From: Novosphingobium subterraneum
GTDB lineage: Bacteria; Pseudomonadota; Alphaproteobacteria; Sphingomonadales; Sphingomonadaceae
Direction of reading: 5' to 3'
NCBI RefSeq assembly: GCF_000807925.1
Contig: NZ_JRVC01000023.1
Location: 1-64,000, forward strand
DNA length: 64,000 nucleotides
Shown here: one piece after another, positions 42,289-52,576 of the stretch
How positions within the stretch are numbered: the stretch's first letter is position 1
Layout: each line of letters begins with the position of its first letter
Position numbers and translations under genes: made by a program
The notes under the pieces: generated by a model
What the model was told of the DNA's origin: nothing
What the model saw: the letters and a program-made list of their open reading frames with translations, nothing else
The model's database searches: none

Positions 42289-43557
42289 GTGATTCACTGC
42301 CTTTGTGGATGAGCGGAGGCGATGATGGCGGGACAGCCCGGTTTCTTTGATCTTTCGGACCGGTACGAGGCGTTGAGCGCAGCGGGTGATCCGCTGGAGC
42401 GGTTGTCAGGCGTGGTCGATTTCGAGGTGTTCCGGGGTCCATTGATTGCCGCTCTGCGCCGCAGTGTCCGCGGCAAGGGTGGCAGGCCGCCGTTCGACCC
42501 GGTGATGATGTTCAAGATCCTGGTGCTGCAGGCGCTCTATTCGCTGTCGGACGAAGCGATGGAATTCCAGATCAAGGATCGCTTGTCGTTCCAGCGCTTC
42601 CTGGGCCTTGGGCTCGATGGCACGGTGCCGGATGCAACGACGGTGTGGCTGTTCCGCGAGCGCTTGGTGCAAGCCAAGGCAATCGACAAGCTCTTCGCCC
42701 GCTTCGATGCAGCGCTGACCGACCGCGGCTATCTCGCCATGGGCGGCCAGATCATCGATGCTACCGTTGTGCCGGCACCCAAGCAGCGCAACACCGAAGA
42801 AGAGAAAGCCGCGATCAAGGACGGCCGGATTCCGGAGGCATGGAAAGCAAAGCCAGCCCGGCTCCGTCAGAAGGATCGTGATGCCCGGTGGAGTGTGAAG
42901 TACACCAAGGCCAAGGTGAAGGAAGGCGCCGATCCCAAGGCCTTCAAGCCGGTCGATCTCGCCATCCCGATGTTCGGTTACAAGAACCACGTGGGCATCG
43001 ACCGGGCTCACGGGTTGATCCGGACCTGGGATGCCAGCGCCGCCAATGCCCATGACGGCGCCCGGTTGCCGAATCTGATCAGCACGAGCAACACCGGCTC
43101 GGGCGTCTGGGCCGATACCGCCTACCGTTCGAAGAAGAACGAGGCCTTCCTTGAGAAGGGCATGTTCAAGAGCCACATCCACCAGCGCAAGCCGAACCGC
43201 CGCGCCATGCCCGAGCGCGTCGCCAGAGCAAATGCGAAGCGCTCAGCCATCCGCTCGGCAGTCGAACACGTCTTTGCCGGGCAGAAGCATCGCATGGGCC
43301 TGATCGTGCGCACCATCGGCATTGCCCGCGCCCGCATCAAGATCGGCATGGCCAACCTCGCTTACAATTTCCAGCGCCTCACCTGGCTCGAGGGGCGAAG
43401 TGTGCCCGCATAACGCGAAAACGGGGTTCAGAGCGGCGCTCCAGTCTTGAAACCCAAGAAAATCAGAGGATCAACCAACCGAAAACGGGGCTCACCAACC
43501 CCTCGCTGGCCGTCACGTCCCTATCCTGCCAAAATCAGACGGTTCTTCGAGGTGTCC
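42251..43557 (+). mobile_element. IS5-family insertion sequence, complete
   Basis: 1307 bp. Terminal inverted repeats GGATGCCTCGAAAAACC (left) and GGACACCTCGAAGAACC (right, read inward) match at 14 of 17 positions. Flanked by a 4-bp target duplication AACT at 42247-42250 and 43558-43561. One intact transposase gene inside. Both ends and the duplication intact point to a recent simple insertion. Confidence 0.93.
42322..43413 (+). CDS. IS5-family transposase
   Basis: 363 aa DDE transposase. N-terminal DUF772-type helical domain (VDFEVFRGPLIAALRR, GGRPPFDPVMMFKILVLQ). Catalytic residues are visible as Asp in GQIIDATVVPAP, Asp in VWADTAYRSKKNE and Glu in RSAVEHVFAGQKHRMG. Ribosome site GGAGG lies just before ATGATG; either ATG may start. 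No frameshift or stop, so likely functional. It is the only transposase in the window. Confidence 0.95.
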   Translation: MMAGQPGFFDLSDRYEALSAAGDPLERLSGVVDFEVFRGPLIAALRRSVRGKGGRPPFDPVMMFKILVLQALYSLSDEAMEFQIKDRLSFQRFLGLGLDGTVPDATTVWLFRERLVQAKAIDKLFARFDAALTDRGYLAMGGQIIDATVVPAPKQRNTEEEKAAIKDGRIPEAWKAKPARLRQKDRDARWSVKYTKAKVKEGADPKAFKPVDLAIPMFGYKNHVGIDRAHGLIRTWDASAANAHDGARLPNLISTSNTGSGVWADTAYRSKKNEAFLEKGMFKSHIHQRKPNRRAMPERVARANAKRSAIRSAVEHVFAGQKHRMGLIVRTIGIARARIKIGMANLAYNFQRLTWLEGRSVPA

Positions 43558-43856
43558 AACTGAGCCCGTTCCTGCTTTCAACAAGGTGGGGGGCATCCGC
43601 AGGTTGGTGGAGCGGCCCGAATGGGACAGCGCCTTGCAGAAAAGGGCGAAAACCAACCTCTTTGCCCCCTCCGGAAAGCGGGAGGGGTTGGGGTGAGCCT
43701 TCCTCGCACGCGGTCCCACGACTAGAAGTCTCCAAAACGTGATTAAAATCACACAATTGATCCAAATAGATGTTCGCGATTAACATCGGTTCTGGCTAAT
43801 TCTTCCTCCGAATTGGTGTCTGAATACAGGGATTCGGGCCAGCAACGGGGGCAACC
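43558..43856. other. Leader and promoter region of lipoprotein gene 2
   Basis: 299 bp without a gene. It starts with the AACT target copy. It contains a GC-rich repeat of the CCCTCC/GGAGGGG type near 43664-43690. The last ~30 bases (GATTCGGGCCAGCAACGGGG) closely resemble the leader of lipoprotein gene 1 (GATTCGGGCAGCAACAGAGG), so both leaders derive from one ancestor. Confidence 0.6.
43738..43753. promoter_or_regulatory. CRP/FNR-type palindrome upstream of lipoprotein gene 2
   Basis: CGTGA-TTAAAA-TCACA differs from the TGTGA-N6-TCACA pattern by one base and from the site upstream of gene 1 by two bases overall. It is 103 bp before the GTG start. Its conservation in both paralogs supports a functional operator. 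Confidence 0.6.
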
Positions 43857-46455
43857 GTGAACCGCAAGATTTTCGCCACAACAGCCACGACAACGCTCGC
43901 CCTCCTGCTGGCCTCATGTGGCGGTGGTAGTGGCGGCGGTGTGAGCAGCACGCCAACGCCTGTTCCCACTCCGACGCCGACGCCGACGCCGACGCCCACG
44001 CCCACGCCCGCGCCCACTCCGACGCCTACGCCTACGCCTACGCCAACCCCCACACCGACGCCTACGCCGAGCGCGAATTCGGACCTGATCGGAACGCTCG
44101 CGACCGAGAGTTTCGCCAACCTCTCCATGCGCGCAACCGCCACGGCCAATGGAGAGAGTACGCGCGGCAGCGTCGCCAGCCAGACAGCTACAATCCGTTA
44201 CGATGCGGCCAAGAAGTCCTATACCTTAACGACGGGTGGTGGTTCGATCACCTTCGGGCCGGGCGATCTTGATAGCGCCAGTTCGAACGCCGTCGCCACC
44301 GTCTACACGAGGAAGTCAGGTTCGACGACCGACGTTCTGACGCTTACCAAGGCGGGCACATCCGGCCTTGCTACCTACAAGTATGTCGGAAGCGCCTTCT
44401 GGGAACACACGCAGCTATCGAGTTCATCGGGAACAGGCAGCGTGGATGCGTTTGTTTATGGCATCCCCACTTCGGCCAGTGCTGTACCGCGTAGCGGCAC
44501 TGGCGCCTACGAGATTGCCTTGATCGGAGTGGAATCCATTCCGGCGGGCAGTGCTGCGATGGCAGGCAGCGGCGGTGCGGTGGTCGAATTCGATACCGGC
44601 AAGATTCGCATTTCCGGCATGATGAAAGGCGTCTATTTCTCAGGCTCCGACATCCAGTTCGATGCAACTGCTGCACTGGCGGCAACGTCCAACAACTTCG
44701 CCGGAACCATCAAATGGTCGGACGCGGCGAACTTCTCGGGCGCGCTCAACGGCGAATTCTTTGGCCCTGCTGCTGAGGAATTGGGCGCCGTTTTCAATGC
44801 TACTGCACCGGACGGTCGGGTCGCCGTAGGCACGATCACCGGACGAAAGGGTGCTGTCGGCAACACGCAGTTCACAGAGGGAAGGCTGGCCAACACGCAG
44901 AGTTTCAGCACAAGCGCGCGCAGACTGGACTTCAAGTCTCAGGATAAATCGTTCAATTCAAATACGCTAGGCGATTTCACCAACCAATCACTAAGGCGTG
45001 AACCGCTGCAACTCACTTTTGATGCCGTGACCAAGAAGTATACGGTTACGACACCTGACGTCCTATACCCCTTACGAACATGATGGCGGAAGCAATTATC
45101 AGGACGATGCTACCGGGCTGCTCCTTCCGACTACACAAACTTACTCCGCCGTAGGCTTCTTCAGACAACGCACTGGAGGAACATCGCTCGATCCGCAGCT
45201 TTCGTATCAGATCGATTACTTCATTTACGGCATGCCGACAGCGAGCAGCGCGGTGCCGCGGAGCGGGTCAGCTGACTACAAGGTCCATATCGACGGACTG
45301 GCAATCGACAACGATTTTACTGACGCATTGAACGTTGTCGGTAATGGCGTGCTTTCCGCCGATTTCGCTACTGGCCGTCTCGATCTGGCCACATCAGTTG
45401 ACTTGGGCGAAATCGACTACATCTCTGGCCACAACCCTCAAAGCACCACCGGGGTTTTTAGGGCCTCGGGCACAATCTCCAGCACGGCAAACACCTTCTC
45501 GGGCAATCTGACGCTCGACGGGATCGGCAACTACTCCGGCACATTTGATGGCAGCTTCTTTGGTCCAACGGCTCAGGAAGTCGCAGCAACCTGGTCGGCC
45601 GCCGATGGCGCCGACAAGGCCATTGGGACGATCATCGGTGCGAAGGATGCCAGTCTGACTGCGGCCCGAACGCCGCTGGGCGATTACACCACGCAAACGA
45701 CATTCAGTGCGATCACGCTGCGAGATCATGGCGTATCCGATCCGGCGACCGTCACCTATAATCCCGCAACGGGCGCCTATCTTTTGCGTTTCACGCCCGA
45801 ATACTCGAACACCACGTACGCCACCAAGTTTGAGCAGACAGACATCGACCCGGCGAAAAGTGACGCCAGCCGTACATGGTACGATCGTGGCGTCACCGCG
45901 AAGGGCTACGTCTTCAAGCCGGGCGACCAGAACCCCGTTCTGAAGCTGACTTACGCGACCTTTGCCGATTTGCAGGTGCGTGCGACGTCCTCCAATCCTC
46001 CAGACGCAATAAATGCCCAGTACTTCGTCATTTACGGCAATCGGACGCCTTATGCCCTACTACCGCGCTTCGGCTCTGCTACGTACGATGGGATTATCCG
46101 TGGACGAGGGCGCGCCAACGCGATCTCGTATGAAGGTACGTTCTCGGGCACAGCCACCGCGACGGCAAATTTCGCAGACATGAAGCTAGGCGCGACGGTT
46201 AACATCGTCGCCGACGATAGCACTGCATCGCCCGTGGGTACGTTCTCCTACACCGCGAACATCATCACGACGGACGGAACGACCTCGCTATTTCGTGGCT
46301 TTGCCACCACGCAAAATGGTGCTTCCCGTGGTCAGATCGAAGGCGGGTTCTTTGGTCCGAACGCGAACGAGATCGGTGCGGCGTGGTTTGTACAGCGGAA
46401 TGGTCTTACCACCGGGCTCGACATCGGCGGCATACTGATCGGCAAGAAGAACTGA
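43857..46455 (+). pseudogene. Triple-repeat TbpB-like lipoprotein, frameshifted
   Basis: Two open frames, 43857-45083 and 45232-46455, belong to one gene of roughly 866 codons. The first starts with a lipoprotein signal (MNRKIFATTATTTLALLLASC), a Pro-Thr linker and one complete TbpB-like repeat, then begins a second. The frame breaks near 45060: frame 1 runs out after TVTTPD, while the next frame continues SYTPYEHDGGSNY without a start until 45232. Two missing bases or one extra base at 45057-45063 would join them. Each repeat has PRSGxxxY and GxFFGPxAxE blocks. It ends IGKKN, like lipoprotein 1. Confidence 0.85.
43957..44076 (+). repeat. Pro-Thr codon repeat (PT linker)
   Basis: About 20 tandem degenerate hexamers of the form CC-N-AC-N encode an almost uninterrupted Pro-Thr run (one Pro-Val and one Pro-Ala unit) between the lipoprotein anchor and the first folded domain. 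The linker would hold the barrel away from the membrane. The repeat is prone to length change. Confidence 0.9.
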
Positions 46456-46468
46456 CGGCTTCCGCCGC

Positions 46469-46825
46469 TCAACGCCCGCAGTATTCGTAGCGCCCGGCTT
46501 GGCACGCCGCCACCGCGCGGCGCCATTCGGCCATGCGCTGCTCGTAATCGTCCTGGGCTTGGGCATAGGCGCGGTTGGCGTCCTGGCCTCCACGGCCACT
46601 GCGGGCGTCATGCTCGCGCCATGCCGCCCAGTCTTTCGCATAGCGGGCATCGCGCTCGCGCACGCGGGCCAGTTCCTGCTGGTTGAGCTTGCGGATGATC
46701 GCCCGGTCGCGTTCGCGCGCGGCCTGCGTGCGCATCTGCGGGTCATGGGGATCGTCGGCCAGCGCCACGCCCGGCAAAGCCAGAACCCCAAGCGCCAGCG
46801 CGCTGCACATCATCCGCACGTTCAT
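46469..46825 (-). CDS. Hypothetical secreted protein
   Basis: 118 aa from ATG 46825; an in-frame start at 46840 adds 5 residues. Sec signal (MNVRMMCSALALGVLALPGVALA) cut before DDPHDPQ. The mature part is a highly charged helix (RERDRAIIRKLNQQELARVR) with paired cysteines near the end (CQAGRYEYCGR). Divergent from uvrA, convergent with the lipoprotein gene. Function unknown. Confidence 0.78.
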   Translation of the reverse strand: MNVRMMCSALALGVLALPGVALADDPHDPQMRTQAARERDRAIIRKLNQQELARVRERDARYAKDWAAWREHDARSGRGGQDANRAYAQAQDDYEQRMAEWRRAVAACQAGRYEYCGR

Positions 46826-47055
46826 TCCCGAGACCCTCATGTTATCGCTGCTTCATCCCGCGGCCGCGGCACCCGCGCAATCCACCTTGCGCCGAACCGT
46901 TGGCACCCGGTCGCAGCCACCGTCCCTTTCGTCGCGACCGGGGATGGGGAAGCGAAACCGTGCCCCCGAAAGCCCATATTGCACTGCAATGGTCCGCTCC
47001 CCACATGGCGCTTGCAACCGGGCCGGCACTCGCGTCCGAATCCCTTGCGAAACCC

Positions 47056-47070
47056 GAACAAATATGGAAC
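47056..47070 (+). promoter_or_regulatory. LexA (SOS) box of uvrA
   Basis: GAAC-AAATATG-GAAC is the exact alphaproteobacterial LexA operator (GTTC-N7-GTTC read on the other strand). It lies 10 bases before the uvrA ATG, within the likely ribosome-binding region. uvrA is a classic LexA target. Confidence 0.85.
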
Positions 47071-47080
47071 ACCGCCGCGC

Positions 47081-49999
<2,919 letters not shown>

Positions 50000-50427
50000 T
50001 TCCTCCCCGCCCGCTCATCCTGAGCCTGTCGAAGGAGGGAGGGGGACCATCCGCAGGGTGGTGGAGGGGCACCCTCGCAACACCACCACCCGAAATGCCA
50101 ACCCCGTCACCCTGAAACCGGTTCAGGGTCCATCTCTCCCCACATGCGGAGGCCCAATCGGCAAAATGGATCCTGAACCAAGTTCAGGATGACGAAGCAA
50201 GTGGTAACCACCCCACCACCCAAGCCCCGCTCATCCTGAGCCTCTCGAAGGATGGCAGCCCGACGCTGCTATCCCGGAAGCGCTCGACTTCGGCAAGGTC
50301 TAGAGTGACGGCGAATTCGGAATATAGGCCGTGACACCTTAATCCACCTGTCACCGTAATCCGAATATTGCGCTTGCAAATACAGGGGTTAGTATCGCCT
50401 AGAAGGAAATTTTAAGGAATCATTGCT
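50000..50427. repeat. Repeat-filled intergenic stretch after uvrA
   Basis: 428 bp, no gene. In order: a CTGAGCCTGTCGAAGGA element at 50010-50038; a GGTGG/CCACC-rich stretch; opposed arms CACCCTGAAACCGGTTCAGG and GGATCCTGAACCAAGTTCAG at 50104-50195; another CTGAGCCTCTCGAAGGA element at 50228-50255. Then AT-richer sequence leads into the next gene, holding CTAGAGTGACGGCGA (50300-50314) and CTGTCACCGTAA (50348-50359), both echoed after that gene. Confidence 0.75.
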
Positions 50428-51273
50428 GTGAAGAAGGAGAGTCCAGAAGGTCCTAAGGGCAACAACGCGCCGACTTGTGGGATCGTGATGCCAATCTCGG
50501 CATGGGGCGTCCATGATGCTCAGCACTGGTTAGAGGTCAAAGATATAATTTGCCGGTCGATTGAAGGGGCAAATTTTACACCAAAGCCTGTTTGGCAAAG
50601 TGCAGAAACGGACATTATTCAAAGTAGAATCGTGAAAAATCTATACGAATGCGATATGGTTGTCTGTGATATAAGTGCTTTGAACCCCAATGTAATGTTT
50701 GAACTTGGCATGAGGCTGACATTCAAAAAGCCAGTCGTGATCGTAGCTGATAAAGACACCAGATTGCCATTTGATACGGGCGTTATAGATACGCTGATAT
50801 ATCCGACAGATCTGCATTTCTCAAGCATTGAGAGGTTCATGCATGATCTAACAGCAAGAATCACCGACCTTCATTCACAGGTCAAGGCGAGCACGTTTAA
50901 GCCATATCTAGATACATTTGGTGCATTTACAGTCGTTGATCCGCAGTCGCAACATGTTCCATATGAAGAGTTTGTCACTGCTCAACTTGAAAACATCGCT
51001 CAAACTCTTAAGGCTTTGGATTATCGAGTCCGGCTGAACGAGGAGAACGCAAGTGCTGAACGAGTAAAGGGAGCTTTGGACAGTTTTAAGGGCTCCGTGG
51101 ATACAGCTAAAATGAACGCTCTCCTCAAGAGCGCGAGCCCAGAAGATATTGCGCGATTAAACAGAGAGATCGCGGAGTCCATCAAAGATTTTAATGGTCT
51201 AAGTGTCAGAACAGATGGCACCGTCGGCCCAAGAAGGTCGGCGGGCGGCTTGGGGCGAACTACCAAATCCTAG
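50428..51273 (+). CDS. Nucleoside deoxyribosyltransferase/TIR-like orphan protein
   Basis: 281 aa, GTG start with AAGGAA 9 bases upstream. Residues 16-130 look like a Rossmannoid NDT/TIR-like domain: PTCGIVMPISAW, then KNLYECDMVVCDISALNPNV followed by MFELGMRLTFKKPVVIVADK. In that fold the Glu of FELGMR is where the catalytic glutamate of NDT and TIR NADases lies. The C-terminal ~130 residues are helical with no known motif. Base composition is much more AT-rich than all neighbours, suggesting transfer. Many relatives are effectors in phage-defence systems, but no partner is adjacent, so the role is open. Confidence 0.72.
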   Translation: MKKESPEGPKGNNAPTCGIVMPISAWGVHDAQHWLEVKDIICRSIEGANFTPKPVWQSAETDIIQSRIVKNLYECDMVVCDISALNPNVMFELGMRLTFKKPVVIVADKDTRLPFDTGVIDTLIYPTDLHFSSIERFMHDLTARITDLHSQVKASTFKPYLDTFGAFTVVDPQSQHVPYEEFVTAQLENIAQTLKALDYRVRLNEENASAERVKGALDSFKGSVDTAKMNALLKSASPEDIARLNREIAESIKDFNGLSVRTDGTVGPRRSAGGLGRTTKS

Positions 51274-51649
51274 AGTTACGGTGATAGCATGCTAAAACCC
51301 GAAACTCCCTTCGCCACCGTAAAACCCCGGACCTGATCCGGGGTCTTACTTTCTTCCTAAGGCAAAGCGTTCCCCGCAAGAAGCGGGATCCAGAGTCAAG
51401 CCGGGATGACGGGGCAGGGGATGTCCCTCCGCGTCTCCCATTTCCTCGGCGCCACTGCGCAAACCAAAAATCCATTTTCCTACACCCCCCATCCTCGCCT
51501 GGAAGTTCCCGTTTTGCTCCAAACGGGAGTCGCCCATGCCGCACGCCGCCGATCCGCATCAGCCTTCTTCACGCGCCGGAACCTCCCTCGGGCGCGGGTC
51601 GAGGTTCTGCGGTATGGCTTAACCCCGGCTCACCCGCTAACATCCCTGC
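51274..51649. other. Intergenic stretch with hairpins and first copy of a ~100-bp direct repeat
   Basis: 376 bp. 51331-51349 is CCCCGGACC/GGTCCGGGG-type hairpin DNA, and 51372-51413 is a CCCCGC/GCGGG plus GCCGGGATGACG element. Bases 51472-51570 are a near copy of 52478-52576. The copy includes a hairpin GTTCCCGTTT/AAACGGGA, a ribosome site and the first codons of the downstream helix-turn-helix gene. Confidence 0.75.
51536..51622 (+). pseudogene. Remnant of the start of the 52542 gene
   Basis: 28-codon frame beginning MPHAADPHQPSSRAG, identical over the first 12 residues to the gene at 52542, then diverging and stopping at TAA 51620. It lies within the first direct-repeat copy. Most likely a truncated duplicate, not a gene. 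Confidence 0.65.
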
Positions 51650-52210
51650 ATGACCAGCGCCGGCTACCGTCCTGAATTCGAAGCGGCGCTGCGCCTGCTG
51701 GCGCGGATCAGTGTCGAGATGGATGCTGCCGGGTTTCGCCCTCCGGTGCTTGTCGGCGGCGGGGCTGTCGAGGTCTATACGCTCGGTGCCGTAAACACCG
51801 GTGATTTCGATCTCGCCTGCGGGCGGCAGGACGTGCTCGAACAGGTCATGCAGCGGCATGGCTTTGTCCGACCATCGGGGCCGGGACTGGCCACGCGCGG
51901 GTGGGTCCATCCGCAACTGGCGCTCGGTTTCGAATGCGTGGCTGATACGCTGCTTGATGGCATGGCCGATCGGGACATGGTCCAACTGGTCGATCTGGGG
52001 GCAGATGGCAGTGTAGCGGTCATCGCCCCGGAAGACATCATTGCCGATCGCATGGGGCAATACGCTTCGGGCAGCGCGCCGGAGATGCTTGGGCAAGCCC
52101 GCGCGCTCTTTGCCCTGTGCGAAAGCCTCGATCTGGACTATATGCAACGCCGGATTGCAGAGGAAACCGCAGGCAGTCATGGCCTTCAAGACCTTCAAGA
52201 CCCGGCGTGA
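51650..52210 (+). CDS. Nucleotidyltransferase-like protein
   Basis: 186 aa. Residues 30-60 read PPVLVGGGAVEVYTLGAVNT followed by GDFDLACGR. The GG(G)-x(n)-DxD-like pattern recalls the minimal nucleotidyltransferase fold (AbiEii/MNT type), with Asp of DFD as the second metal ligand. Later SVAVIAPEDIIADRMGQYAS resembles the PEDLIxxK/R step in that group. The next small gene overlaps its 3' end by 32 bases, which suggests a two-gene unit such as a toxin-antitoxin pair. No membrane or signal segment. Substrate unknown. Confidence 0.7.
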   Translation: MTSAGYRPEFEAALRLLARISVEMDAAGFRPPVLVGGGAVEVYTLGAVNTGDFDLACGRQDVLEQVMQRHGFVRPSGPGLATRGWVHPQLALGFECVADTLLDGMADRDMVQLVDLGADGSVAVIAPEDIIADRMGQYASGSAPEMLGQARALFALCESLDLDYMQRRIAEETAGSHGLQDLQDPA

Positions 52211-52361
52211 ACCGGTAAAGCTCGAAGAGCTTGGCGCGCAGATCGCGCGACGCGAAACCGCGCTCGGCGGCGTCGACGTGCCCCGCAACCCCGGCACCCG
52301 CCGCACTCCGTCAAAACGTGCGTTGCTCAAGGCGATAGAGGATCTCGGCGGCAAGTGGTGA
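52179..52361 (+). CDS. Small basic protein overlapping the nucleotidyltransferase-like gene
   Basis: 60 aa, MAFKTFKTRREPVKLEELGA with a C-terminal RTPSKRALLKAIEDLGGKW. It overlaps the upstream gene by 32 bases in another frame, implying coupled translation. Size and charge fit an antitoxin or accessory partner, but nothing in the sequence proves it. Confidence 0.6.
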   Translation: MAFKTFKTRREPVKLEELGAQIARRETALGGVDVPRNPGTRRTPSKRALLKAIEDLGGKW

Positions 52362-52477
52362 GGGGGCGCTGCCGGAGGATCGCAGGACAGACCGGATCGC
52401 CTCTTTAAGGACAGGCGGACAAACTACCCTGTCCCGGCAGCAGTAGGATTCTGCCTCATTTCCGCGAACCCACAAAA

Positions 52478-52576
52478 CCATTTTCCTACACCCCCCATCC
52501 CGGCCTAGAAGTTCCCGTTTCGTTCCAAACGGGAGCCGCCCATGCCGCACGCCGCCGATCCGCATCAGCCTTCCTC
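52478..52576 (+). repeat. Second copy of the ~100-bp direct repeat
   Basis: Matches 51472-51570 at a constant offset of 1006 bases with only a handful of substitutions and no gaps. Both include the hairpin, GGGAG ribosome site and start of the 52542 frame. The two copies bracket the nucleotidyltransferase-like pair. Confidence 0.85.

Noticed and set aside
43957..44076. Tandem repeat considered as a CRISPR array
   Set aside because: Units are in-frame Pro-Thr hexamers without spacers and lie inside a coding sequence. No cas genes are present in the window.
50104..50195. Possible small RNA or terminator after uvrA
   Set aside because: Arms are typical dispersed repeat hairpins with no T-run, and no promoter could be placed.
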